A stretch of 64,000 nt of DNA from Janthinobacterium psychrotolerans. GTDB taxonomy: Bacteria > Pseudomonadota > Gammaproteobacteria > Burkholderiales > Burkholderiaceae_D. Below are positions 17,645-26,815 of the stretch, piece by piece (the first letter of the stretch is position 1; every line of letters begins with the position of its first letter). The position numbers were made by a program, and so were the translations under genes. The notes beneath the pieces are model-generated. The model saw nothing but the letters and a program-made list of their open reading frames with translations, was not told where the DNA came from and searched no databases. Location: the NCBI RefSeq assembly GCF_001677885.1, contig NZ_LOCQ01000062.1, positions 186,001 to 250,000 of the forward strand, given 5' to 3'.

Positions 17645-18309
17645 GCCTGGCTCCAGCAATAAAAGCCGAACGCCACCAGCCACGCCAGCGTCACCGCCAG
17701 CCCCGGCAGCAGCAGCCATTTCGCCACCGTCTCTTCCCACGCCACATACGGCTTGCCGCCGCGGGCGATCGCCAGCAGCACCTGGCCGCCTGCCAGGCCG
17801 CCAAACGGCAGCAGGTTGAAGGCGCACAGTTTCAGGCTGAGCAGGGCGAACACCAGCGCAAAGCTGTGCGTGGCGGCAAACGAGGCTCCATCGGCCAGCA
17901 GCAGCTGCGCCATGTTCAAAGGCGCCAGCGCGCCCGAGATAATCTGCGCAAACGCGCCTGTAAAACTGGGCCAGCCCTGCGCGCCCAGCAAGCCCAGCGC
18001 CAGTATCAAGGGCACCGCCACGCCACTGAGCAGCAGGGCGATCTGCTGCCACAGCGGCCGTTCGTTATAAATGTCGTTGCCGCGATCGTCGTCGTAAATG
18101 TCTTCTTCACGCGTGTCTTTGAGCACCACGCTGCCGGCAAACGGCAGCAGCTTGACCTGCGTCTTGCCGATTGAAAGCAGGGCGGGGCCCACGCCATAAG
18201 CGATGCGGCGAATGGTGATGCCGAAAGCACGGGCGCACAGGGCCATGACCGAAACATGGATCACCATGAACAGGAAAATGGCGAGCAGGAACTGGAAGAT
18301 GGGATGCAT
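17641..18309 (-). CDS. Degenerate M50 (site-2 protease-like) membrane protein
   Basis: This 222-residue protein has the layout of an M50 intramembrane metalloprotease: an N-terminal helix running into RAFGITIRRIAYGVGPALLS, and a late NLLPFGGLAGGQ segment that aligns with the NLLP-PLDGG motif. The zinc-binding HExxH is replaced by HVSVM (H18, no Glu, no second His), and the third ligand aspartate of LDGG is replaced (GLAGG). It therefore should not be proteolytic. It is translationally coupled to the TPM-domain gene, which suggests a complex in the inner membrane. Assignment to M50 rests on motif order only. Confidence 0.6.
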   Translation of the reverse strand: MHPIFQFLLAIFLFMVIHVSVMALCARAFGITIRRIAYGVGPALLSIGKTQVKLLPFAGSVVLKDTREEDIYDDDRGNDIYNERPLWQQIALLLSGVAVPLILALGLLGAQGWPSFTGAFAQIISGALAPLNMAQLLLADGASFAATHSFALVFALLSLKLCAFNLLPFGGLAGGQVLLAIARGGKPYVAWEETVAKWLLLPGLAVTLAWLVAFGFYCWSQA

Positions 18310-18484
18310 CGCGGCAGAGAAAAAGTTGACGAGCCGTATTAAAGCATGGCGCGAGATATTGCCACGTCCGCCATACCTTGTTGCATGCCCGTCATGCGCT
18401 TTTCAGTTCGATGCAGGTCGATAAGGAGTAAAGTTGCAGACAAAACCCGAGCGATCCAATTTATAGTGAAGTGATGAGACGACA

Positions 18485-21400
18485 ATGAATGACGCTGACG
18501 TCGTAGTACCGGCATTTGAATCAACGTTTTTGCAAGGCAGCCTGTCGGCGGACGCAAAACTGGAACGCGCGCGCACCGAATTGCTGGACCTGACAGCACG
18601 CAACCGCCTGTTGAATATTCCCCGCTCGTCGACCACGGCGCGCACCATCGATGTGGTCGATGAAAAGACCAGCGAAGTGTTCCGCCTGATGGTCTCGGAA
18701 AGCCGGCCCTTTACTTTTTTGCCGGGCAAGGAAGCGAACAAGGCCGGCCTCGATAAAACGGGCCATGCAGAAGACAGCGATGAAATCGGCGACCTGGCCC
18801 AGCCGGAGAATAACGGTGTCGATGAGCGCGGCGTGCTGCATCGCCATGCCGATACGAAGCTGCAAACGCGGCTGACGTCGAAAGGGCTGCAAAAGCGCCT
18901 GCTCGACATGTATCTCGATGCGCGCACGCTGGAAGAAGAACAGGGCGTCAATATTTTGTTCCTGGCGCTCGGTACCCTGAAATGGCTCGATCCGTTGAAT
19001 GCCAAAAACGTGCGCCATGCACCGCTGATACTGATTCCCGTCAGCCTGGAGCGCGGTAACGCCGCCGAGCAATTCAAATTGAAATGGCGCCAGGAAGAGC
19101 ACTCCTCGAATCTGTCGCTGGAGGCGTTTCTCGAACGCGTGCATCATTTGAAAATGCCGGCCTATGAAGCCGGCGACGAATTCGATCCGCTGGCCTATAT
19201 CGAGGCCGTTCGCGACGCCGTCAAATCGAAGGAAGGCTGGGTGGTCGATGGCGACGATATCGTGCTCGGCTTTTTTTCGTTTTCGAAATTCCTCATGTAC
19301 CGCGACCTCGATCCGGCCACCTGGCCCGAAGGCGGGCTGACGACTCAGCCGCTGATGCGCGGGCTGCTGTCCGATGGTTTCGCGTTTGAAGAATCGACCA
19401 TTCCCGAAGACGCCAACCTGGATGAGCATATCGCGCCGGCTGACTTGCTGCATATCGTCGATTGCGACAGCTCGCAAACCCTGGCCGTGCACGATGTGCG
19501 GGCCGGGCGCAACCTGGTGATCCAGGGGCCGCCCGGCACCGGCAAATCGCAGACGATAGCCAATGTGATCGCGTCGGCGATTGCGGACGGCAAGACGGTG
19601 CTGTTCGTGGCCGAGAAAATGGCGGCGCTGGAAGTGGTGAAGCGGCGCCTGGACCAGGCCGGCGTCGGCGACGCCTGTATCGAGCTGCACAGCAACAAAG
19701 CCAACAAGAAGATGTTCCTCGACGAGCTGCGCCGTACCTCGGAACTGGGCTCGCCCAAGGGCGATACGGCCACCACCCTGAACCACCGCCTGCTGGCGGC
19801 GCGCAATGAGCTCAACGCGCACAGCGCGCGCCTGCATGAACCGCACTCTGCCGCGAGGCTGACGCCGTATCAGGTGATCGGAGAACTGAGCAGGCTGCGC
19901 CAGGACAACGTGAAGCCGGTCGATATCCGGCTGCAGCAGCCGGAAAGCTGGTCGCCCGACGAGCTGCAGCAGCGCCTGGCGGTGGTGGAGGAACTGGCGC
20001 AGCGCATCGTCGATATCGGCGAGCCGCAGGACCATCCATGGCGCGGCGTGGCGCTCAAGGTGATACTGCCCAATGACGTCGAGCGCCTGGTGGCGCGCAT
20101 CACGGCCTTGCGGGCGTGTTGCCAGGAGCTTGCCGCGCAGCAGGCCGATCTCGCCCTGTCGCTCGATACGCTGGCGCCGGCCGTGCTGCGCGATATGGAC
20201 TATCTGACCGAGCTGGCGCGCGCGGTGGCGGCAGCGCCAAACCTGTCCGCCGCATCCTTGCGCTCGCCTGCATGGGGCAGCGCGGGGCGGGAGCTGGCGG
20301 CACTGGTCGACGATGGCCTGCGCTTGCAGCGCGTCATGGCCGAGCTGGCCGGCGAGATCAAGCCCGAGGCCTGGAACACGGACGTGCAGGCGCTGCGCGA
20401 GCAGCTGGCCGGTCTGCCGGCGCACGCCGATGCGCTGGCATTCGAGCGCTACGACGCATTGCAAACGCTGCTGGCCAAGCTCGACGGCGAGGTGGCCCTG
20501 CTAAGCCGCCTGCTCGGCGTCGATACGGCGAGCCAGATGGCCAGGCAGATGGTCAGCTACGGCGAGATCAACCGCATGGTGCAGACGGCGCAAAAAGTGG
20601 CGAGCGCGCCCGATGTCAGTGCCGATGTGTTCGTCTCGACCGTGTGGGACGAGGGCGTGGAACAGGCGGCCGACCTGGCGCAGGCGGTCGCCGCGCTGGA
20701 AGGTTTGCAGGCGCGGCTGGAGGGCAAAGTCAGCAGCGGCGCCTGGCAGCTCGACCTGGTTCCGGCGCGACAGGTGCTGGCCGCCCATGGCGAGAGCCTG
20801 CTGCGTTTCGTCAACGGCGAATGGCGCGCCGCCAGCAAGCAGGTCAAGGGCGTCTTGCGCAATCCGGAAGCGCCGCTGCCGGAGCAGCTGGAAATTCTCG
20901 ATGAGCTTGCGGAGGGCCGCAAACTCATCGAACGCATCGCCTCGCAAGATACGTTTGGCAGCGGCGCGTTTGGCGCCGACTGGCGTGGCGAGCAGACGCG
21001 TTCGGCGCCGCTGCTGGCGCTGGTCGAGTGGATGCGCAGCCTGCGTGGCCTGGGCGCGCAGCCGCGCATGATCGCCAGTACCTTGCCTGACCGCCCCGAA
21101 ATGAGCGGGCGTGCGGCGCTGGTCGCCGGCCTGCTGCAGGAGATACGGCCGCTGCTGGACACCATGTGGTTCAGCGGCTGGAAAGATGAAACCGCGTTTC
21201 GCGACTGGACCAGCGTGGAGGCGGCGCCGCTGCAAAGGATGACAGAACAGGTGGCGCGGCTGGTGCTGTGCCAGGCGGGTTGTGCATCCGTCATGCTGAA
21301 CGTGCCGCCCGGCCTGGCTGACAAGATCGCCCGGCTCGATCTGCTGATTGCGACGCAGGCGCTGCGAACGCGGCTGGAGGCAGCCGGCGAGTTGGCCCGC

Positions 21401-24082
21401 TCCGCGTTCGGCGCGGCATGGCAGGGTGCGCAATCGGACTGGAACCATTTGCGCAGCAGCGCGCTGTGGCTGGCTGAACATCAGCAGTTGCGGCAGATGG
21501 TGGCGCGCCACGATGACCGCGCCGCGCCCCTGCGGCGCGCGCTGGAAATCGACGCCACGCAGCGCCAGTTGCTGGCCGGTCTGGACGCGCTGTACGGCGA
21601 ACTGTGCACCAATAGCGAGAAACTGTTCCAGGTACCGGCGATTGCCGACTTGCCGGCGTTTGCCTTGCTGGGACGCATGGGGCTGTGGATCGAGTTTGCC
21701 GAAGAATTGTCGACGTGGGTGACGTACCGCGAGCGTTGCGCCAGGGCGCGCCAGCTGGGCATCGGCGAGATCGTCACGCAACTGGAAGCCGGCGTGCTGG
21801 CGCCGGCGCAGGCCATGTGCACCTTCACGATGGCCTACTTCGAGGCGCTGTTTGCCGACCAGGTGCGCAGCGACGAGGCGCTGGCGCATTTTGACGGCCA
21901 CCTGCATGGCCGGCTTGCCGCCAGTTTTGCGCAGATGGACCGCCAGCGTATCACTGCCTCCAGCCTGGAAGTGGTGCGCGCGCATCACCGGCGCATCCCG
22001 CAGGGCGGCGGGGCCATCGGCCCGCTCGGTGTGTTGCGCGGCGAGATGGCCAAGCGCAAGGGCCATATGCCGATCCGGCGCCTGATGCAGCGCGCGGCGC
22101 CCGCCATCCAGGCGCTGAAACCGGTGTTCATGATGAGCCCCTTGTCGGTGGCCCAGTTCCTGCCCGCCGGGCAGCTGAGTTTCGATCTGCTGGTGATGGA
22201 CGAGGCCAGCCAGATCCAGCCCGTCGATGCGCTGGGCGCGATTGCGCGTTCGCGCCAGGTGGTGGTGGTCGGCGACGAGCGTCAGTTGCCGCCAACCAAA
22301 TTTTTTTCCAAGATGACCAGCGCCGAACCCGACGACGATGGCGACGATGACACGCAGGTGTCCGATATCGAAAGCATCCTGGGGCTGTTTACGGCGCGCG
22401 GCTTGCCGCAGCGCATGCTGCGCTGGCATTACCGCAGCCGGCACCAGTCGCTGATCGCCGTGTCGAACAGCCAGTTTTATGACAACAAGCTGTTCATCGT
22501 GCCCAGCCCGTATACACAGGAAGCGGGCATGGGCCTGCAGTTCCACCATATCGCCAACGGCGTGTTCGATTCGGGCAATACCGGCACCAATGCGGAGGAG
22601 GCGAAGGTCATTGCCGAGGCGATCATCCACCATGCGCGCACCGCACCCGGCCACTCGCTGGGCGTGGCCACCTTTTCGGTCAAGCAACGGCGCGCCATCC
22701 AGGATGCGCTGGAACTGCTGCGCCGCCAGCATCCGGATGCGGAACCGTTCTTCCAGCAGCATCCGAGCGAGCCGTTCTTCATCAAGAACCTGGAAAACGT
22801 CCAGGGCGACGAGCGCGACGTGATCTTCATCTCGGTCGGCTACGGGCGCAACCAGCTTGGCGCCATGGCCATGCGTTTCGGGCCGCTGAGCGCGGAGGGC
22901 GGCGAGCGGCGCCTGAACGTGCTGATCAGCCGCGCCAAGCGCCGCTGCGAGGTGTTCGCCTCGATCACCGACGAAGACATCGACCTGGAACGGGCCAAGG
23001 GCCGTGGCGTGGCCGCCTTCAAGCTGTTCCTGCATTTTGCGCGCACCGGCAAGCTGGGCCTGGCGCGCGTGTCGGGCCGCGAAGCCGACAGCCCGTTCGA
23101 AGTGCAGGTGGCCGACGCCGTCAAGGCCTGCGGCTACGAGGTCCATCCGCAGGTGGGCATCGCCGGCTTTTTCATCGACCTGGGCATTGCCGACGCCGAG
23201 CATCCGGGCCGTTATTTGCTGGGCATCGAATGCGATGGCGAGTCCTATCACCGGTCGCGCTCGGCGCGCGACCGCGACCGGCTGCGCCAGGCGGTGCTGG
23301 AAGACCATGGCTGGATCATCCACCGCATCTGGAGCCTGGACTGGTACCAAAGGCCCAATAACGAATTGCAGCGTCTGATCCTTGCCATCGATGCGGCCAA
23401 GGTGGAACTGGCGGCGCGCGCGGAACTGCATGGCCGCCAGGAACGCAGGCCCGGTGTGTCGGTGGTCACCGTGGAGCGCGAAGACCATGCGGAGATTGGC
23501 CTGGAACGGCAGGGCAGCAAGCGGCCGGCCGCCTATGTCGAGGCCACTTCCGTCAAGCCCGCTTATGCCGACGAGCTGCACGACATGCCGGTCGCCGCCT
23601 TGAGCGAACTGGTCAGGCAGATCGTTGCCGTGGAAGGCCCTGTGCATGCCGATGAGGTGGTGGTGCGCCTGCGCACGGCCTGGGGCCTGAAACGCACCGG
23701 CGCGCGCATCCAGGCGGCGGTGGAACGCGCCATCGATGCCGCCATCCGCTTCGATGGCATGCTGATGACGGAGCGTTTCCTCAGCCTGCCCGATACGGTG
23801 ATCGCCATCCGCGACCGTGGCGCAGTGGTGTCCGACACCTTGCGCAAACCCGACATGCTGCCGCCGCAGGAAATCGACGTGGCCATCCTCGGCGCCTTGC
23901 AGAAAAACTATGGCGCCGGGCTGGTCGAGATTGCCCAGTACGTGGCGCGCCTGTTCGGCTTCAAGGCCACCAGCCCGCAGCTGCGCGAAACCATCAGGCT
24001 GCGTCTCGATGACTTGCTGCTGCGCGGCTTGCTGCAGAAAAATGGCGAGGTCTTCGCGCTGCGCCAGCAGGAAAGCACATAA
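18485..24082 (+). CDS. DUF4011-SF1 helicase-nuclease-DUF3320 protein (Hhe-like defence candidate)
   Basis: This 1865-residue protein starts with a DUF4011 region (RTELLDLTARNRLLNIPRS, about 25-45). It has a superfamily 1 helicase split by a large helical insert: Walker A GPPGTGKS at 348-355, and DEAS (D1239) with VVVGDERQLPPTKFF after it. The helicase C-terminal half has NVQGDERDVIF and RRLNVLISRAKR. A Vsr/MTES-1575-type PD-(D/E)xK nuclease follows at about 1538-1640 (FFIDLGI, IECDGESYH with E1582 and D1584), then a DUF3320-like winged helix at about 1700-1760. Proteins with this order have been reported as a single-gene antiphage system (Hhe); I state that from memory. The ribosome-binding site is weak, and a TATAGT lies at 18462. 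It stands alone between unrelated genes. Confidence 0.85.
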   Translation: MNDADVVVPAFESTFLQGSLSADAKLERARTELLDLTARNRLLNIPRSSTTARTIDVVDEKTSEVFRLMVSESRPFTFLPGKEANKAGLDKTGHAEDSDEIGDLAQPENNGVDERGVLHRHADTKLQTRLTSKGLQKRLLDMYLDARTLEEEQGVNILFLALGTLKWLDPLNAKNVRHAPLILIPVSLERGNAAEQFKLKWRQEEHSSNLSLEAFLERVHHLKMPAYEAGDEFDPLAYIEAVRDAVKSKEGWVVDGDDIVLGFFSFSKFLMYRDLDPATWPEGGLTTQPLMRGLLSDGFAFEESTIPEDANLDEHIAPADLLHIVDCDSSQTLAVHDVRAGRNLVIQGPPGTGKSQTIANVIASAIADGKTVLFVAEKMAALEVVKRRLDQAGVGDACIELHSNKANKKMFLDELRRTSELGSPKGDTATTLNHRLLAARNELNAHSARLHEPHSAARLTPYQVIGELSRLRQDNVKPVDIRLQQPESWSPDELQQRLAVVEELAQRIVDIGEPQDHPWRGVALKVILPNDVERLVARITALRACCQELAAQQADLALSLDTLAPAVLRDMDYLTELARAVAAAPNLSAASLRSPAWGSAGRELAALVDDGLRLQRVMAELAGEIKPEAWNTDVQALREQLAGLPAHADALAFERYDALQTLLAKLDGEVALLSRLLGVDTASQMARQMVSYGEINRMVQTAQKVASAPDVSADVFVSTVWDEGVEQAADLAQAVAALEGLQARLEGKVSSGAWQLDLVPARQVLAAHGESLLRFVNGEWRAASKQVKGVLRNPEAPLPEQLEILDELAEGRKLIERIASQDTFGSGAFGADWRGEQTRSAPLLALVEWMRSLRGLGAQPRMIASTLPDRPEMSGRAALVAGLLQEIRPLLDTMWFSGWKDETAFRDWTSVEAAPLQRMTEQVARLVLCQAGCASVMLNVPPGLADKIARLDLLIATQALRTRLEAAGELARSAFGAAWQGAQSDWNHLRSSALWLAEHQQLRQMVARHDDRAAPLRRALEIDATQRQLLAGLDALYGELCTNSEKLFQVPAIADLPAFALLGRMGLWIEFAEELSTWVTYRERCARARQLGIGEIVTQLEAGVLAPAQAMCTFTMAYFEALFADQVRSDEALAHFDGHLHGRLAASFAQMDRQRITASSLEVVRAHHRRIPQGGGAIGPLGVLRGEMAKRKGHMPIRRLMQRAAPAIQALKPVFMMSPLSVAQFLPAGQLSFDLLVMDEASQIQPVDALGAIARSRQVVVVGDERQLPPTKFFSKMTSAEPDDDGDDDTQVSDIESILGLFTARGLPQRMLRWHYRSRHQSLIAVSNSQFYDNKLFIVPSPYTQEAGMGLQFHHIANGVFDSGNTGTNAEEAKVIAEAIIHHARTAPGHSLGVATFSVKQRRAIQDALELLRRQHPDAEPFFQQHPSEPFFIKNLENVQGDERDVIFISVGYGRNQLGAMAMRFGPLSAEGGERRLNVLISRAKRRCEVFASITDEDIDLERAKGRGVAAFKLFLHFARTGKLGLARVSGREADSPFEVQVADAVKACGYEVHPQVGIAGFFIDLGIADAEHPGRYLLGIECDGESYHRSRSARDRDRLRQAVLEDHGWIIHRIWSLDWYQRPNNELQRLILAIDAAKVELAARAELHGRQERRPGVSVVTVEREDHAEIGLERQGSKRPAAYVEATSVKPAYADELHDMPVAALSELVRQIVAVEGPVHADEVVVRLRTAWGLKRTGARIQAAVERAIDAAIRFDGMLMTERFLSLPDTVIAIRDRGAVVSDTLRKPDMLPPQEIDVAILGALQKNYGAGLVEIAQYVARLFGFKATSPQLRETIRLRLDDLLLRGLLQKNGEVFALRQQEST

Positions 24083-24113
24083 GCGCCTAAGCGCATACAG
24101 CGCCCGGCAAGAA

Positions 24114-24149
24114 AAAAGCCCCGCCCGCATCGCTGCGGCCGGGGCTTTT
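24114..24149. terminator. Bidirectional intrinsic terminator
   Basis: AAAAGCCCC (24114-24122) pairs with GGGGCTTTT (24141-24149), with further pairing inside (CCGC/GCGG). The A-run and T-run let it work on both strands, serving the converging helicase-nuclease and PhoH genes. Confidence 0.88.
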
Positions 24150-24182
24150 CAATGACCGGGGCAGCTGGCTGCCCCGTAAAAC

Positions 24183-26000
24183 TTACAACACTTCGCTGGC
24201 GTGATCGGCCAGGCGCGAACGTTCGCCGCGCGCCAGGGTCACGTGGCCGCTGTGCGTCCAGCCCTTGAAGCGGTCGACCACATAGGTCAGGCCGCTCGAA
24301 CCTTCGGTCAGGTAAGGCGTGTCGATCTGGGCGATGTTGCCCAGGCACAGGATCTTGGTACCGGGACCGGCGCGCGTGACCAGGGTCTTGACCTGTTTCG
24401 GCGTCAGGTTCTGCGCTTCATCGATAATCAGGAACTTGTTCACGAAAGTGCGGCCGCGCATGAAGTTGAGCGACTTGATCTTGATGCGTGAGCGGATCAG
24501 GTCTTGCGTTGCCGCACGGCCCCATTCGCCACCATCGGAGTCGGACTTGTTCAGCACTTCCAGGTTGTCGTCGAAGGCGCCCATCCATGGCGACATCTTT
24601 TCTTCTTCCGTGCCCGGCAGGAAACCGATGTCTTCGCCGACCGGCACCGTCACGCGGGTGACGATGATTTCATTGTACAGCTTGGTTTCCAGCACTTGCG
24701 CCAGGCCAGCGGCCAGGGCCAGCAGGGTCTTGCCGGTACCGGCCTGGCCCAGCAGGGTGACGAAGTCGCATTCCGGATTCATCAACAGGTTCAGCGCGAA
24801 GTTCTGCTCGCGGTTGCGCGCGGTGACGCCCCATACATTGTTCTTGGTGTGGCTGAAGTCGCGCAGGGTCTGCAGCACGGCCGTCTTGCCGTTGATCTGT
24901 TTCACCTGGCCGTAGAACGCTGTTTCGCCGTTTTTCGGTTCCAGGTAGATGAACTGATTCACCAGCAGGGAAGGGATAAACGGACCGGTGACGCGGTAGA
25001 ACGTCGAGCTGTAGCCGTTCTTGCTTTCCTGCCAGGATTCCATGTCCTTGCCGTGCTTGTTCCAGAAGTCGTCCGGCAGTTGCACGATGCCCGAATACAG
25101 CAGGTCCGTGTCTTCCAGCACATGGTCGTTGAAATAATCTTCGGCCGGCAGGCCCAGCGCGCGCGCCTTGATGCGCATGTTGATGTCTTTCGACACCAGT
25201 ACCACCGGACGGCCATCCTGTTCCGATTCGAGCGAGCGCACCACGGCCAGGATCTGATTGTCGGCCTTGCCGACCGGCAGGCCGGCGGGCAGGTCTGCGC
25301 TTTGCAGGCGCGTCTGGAAGAACAAACGGCCCTTGGCGTCCTTGTTGCCCAGTTTCGCCAGCGGGATGCCGTTTTCGATCGCGTCGTCATCGGTATTGCT
25401 GATCAGGGCGTCGAGGGTACGCGAGACCTGGCGGGCGTTGCGCGCCACTTCCGTCATGCCCTTCTTGTGGTTGTCCAGCTCTTCCAATGTCATCATCGGC
25501 AGGTAGACATCGTGCTCTTCGAAGCGGAACAGCGAGGAAGGGTCGTGCATCAGCACATTGGTGTCGAGCACGAACAGTTTCGACACGCCGCGCTGGTCGG
25601 CGGCGCGGCTGGCCGACGATTTGAGCTGCACTTCGACCGGCTTGTGCTTGGCCGGATGGGCTTGTTCGACCTGCTTGACGGATTTGATCGGCGTCACCTT
25701 GGCCGCTGGCGCCTTGGCCTTTGCGGCAGGCTTGGCCTTGGCCACAGGCGCAGGGGCCGCAACCGGTTCCGGCGCAGGTGCAGGCACGGGCTTGGCGACC
25801 ATCAGTGCCGCCACTTGCTTGATTTTGGTGGCCGCATTGCGGACCGGTTTGGCCACTTCGGCGATCGCCGCTTCAATAATGGGTGCAGCCACTTTCTTGG
25901 CCGCCGGGGTTTTGGTGGCCGGGCGCGCTGCGCCTGCGGTTGGGTAATCTTGGGTGGCCAGGATGGTGGCTGGCTTGCTCGGTAATTTTGGCAGTGGCAT
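24183..26000 (-). CDS. PIN-PhoH family ATPase/ribonuclease
   Basis: This 605-residue cytosolic protein begins with a low-complexity Ala/Lys/Pro/Val-rich segment (1-135), then a PIN nuclease domain from about residue 141 (FVLDTNVLMHD, D146). A PhoH ATPase domain follows: Walker A GQAGTGKT (K424) and Walker B FLIIDEAQN, then CLGNIAQIDTPYL. PIN-PhoH (PhoH2/YlaK-type) proteins have been shown to be RNA helicase/RNase enzymes. The basic, proline-rich N-terminal extension is unusually long. ATG 26000 gives a start (MPLPKLPSKP) close to the repetitive segment; an in-frame upstream ATG at 26090 is less likely. The terminator at 24114-24149 lies beyond its stop. Confidence 0.9.
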   Translation of the reverse strand: MPLPKLPSKPATILATQDYPTAGAARPATKTPAAKKVAAPIIEAAIAEVAKPVRNAATKIKQVAALMVAKPVPAPAPEPVAAPAPVAKAKPAAKAKAPAAKVTPIKSVKQVEQAHPAKHKPVEVQLKSSASRAADQRGVSKLFVLDTNVLMHDPSSLFRFEEHDVYLPMMTLEELDNHKKGMTEVARNARQVSRTLDALISNTDDDAIENGIPLAKLGNKDAKGRLFFQTRLQSADLPAGLPVGKADNQILAVVRSLESEQDGRPVVLVSKDINMRIKARALGLPAEDYFNDHVLEDTDLLYSGIVQLPDDFWNKHGKDMESWQESKNGYSSTFYRVTGPFIPSLLVNQFIYLEPKNGETAFYGQVKQINGKTAVLQTLRDFSHTKNNVWGVTARNREQNFALNLLMNPECDFVTLLGQAGTGKTLLALAAGLAQVLETKLYNEIIVTRVTVPVGEDIGFLPGTEEEKMSPWMGAFDDNLEVLNKSDSDGGEWGRAATQDLIRSRIKIKSLNFMRGRTFVNKFLIIDEAQNLTPKQVKTLVTRAGPGTKILCLGNIAQIDTPYLTEGSSGLTYVVDRFKGWTHSGHVTLARGERSRLADHASEVL

Positions 26001-26270
26001 CAGGATCTCAATCAAAAAATTTCTGGAATGAATCGCCCACGGGCAGCCGGTTTTCGGCGGCGCGGCGTGGGGTGGATGCGGGAACAACAATGGAACAGGA
26101 CGATATGACTGCCGGCTGGCCGGCTTGCTGAGCCGGTAAGGAGGTCCATCAGCGGGCGCGGGGCCCGGCTGGCGGAGTGGAGTGAGGCGCTTCGTTGACT
26201 CAAAATGGCGATAGCTGCTGTGAACTGAACGATAGGTTGAACGACGCTTGCTGGAAACCCGACACGCGCA

Positions 26271-26741
26271 TCAGTTCAGACGCGCCACGAATTCCAGCAC
26301 TTCTTCCACGTGAGTTGCGACCTTCACGCCCCGCCATTCTTTCACTATTCGGCCCTCAGCGTCAATCACAAACGTGCTGCGCTCGACGCCGCGCACGGTC
26401 TTGCCGTACATCTGTTTCATCTTCATGACGTTGAACAGCAGGCACATCGCTTCTTCGGGATCGGAAATCAGTTCGAACGGCAATTCCAGCTTGGCCTTGA
26501 AGCTTTCGTGCGAGCGCAGCGAATCGCGGCTGATGCCGTAGATTTCCACGCCGGCGGCGGTGAATTTGTCGTAGGCGTCACGGAAGGCGATGTTTTCCGT
26601 GGTGCAGCCAGGAGTATTGTCTTTCGGATAAAAGAACAGCACCGCGGCCCTGGCGGGACGACCCAGCAATTGAAAAGTTTTGCCGCTGGTCATGGCGGCG
26701 GTGAAATCGGGTACGGCGACGAGGGATAGGCTCTCAGCCAC
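26271..26741 (-). CDS. bcp: Peroxiredoxin of the Bcp/PrxQ family
   Basis: This 156-residue thiol peroxidase reduces hydroperoxides. The peroxidatic cysteine is C46 in FFYPKDNTPGCTTEN. The resolving cysteine found five residues later in E. coli Bcp is absent (Ile51), and the helix-3 position used by other PrxQ proteins is lysine (FKAKLEL). The only other cysteine is C100 (AMCLLF). It may be a 1-Cys enzyme or use C100. It lies 74 nt downstream of arnD on the same strand and may be an independent gene. Confidence 0.92.
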   Translation of the reverse strand: MAESLSLVAVPDFTAAMTSGKTFQLLGRPARAAVLFFYPKDNTPGCTTENIAFRDAYDKFTAAGVEIYGISRDSLRSHESFKAKLELPFELISDPEEAMCLLFNVMKMKQMYGKTVRGVERSTFVIDAEGRIVKEWRGVKVATHVEEVLEFVARLN

Positions 26742-26815
26742 AGGTTCTCTCCTGAACGGTGATCATCAGCGCTGTTTTTAACCTGGCAACGCATCCAGGT
26801 GCAACGATACAGTAT

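Noticed and set aside
20501..24130. A 1209-codon open frame on the minus strand, opposite the helicase-nuclease gene
   Set aside because: The plus strand encodes a protein with clear motifs along its whole length. Long opposite frames are expected in GC-rich coding DNA, and this one translates to His/Gln/Arg/Gly-rich sequence without domains.
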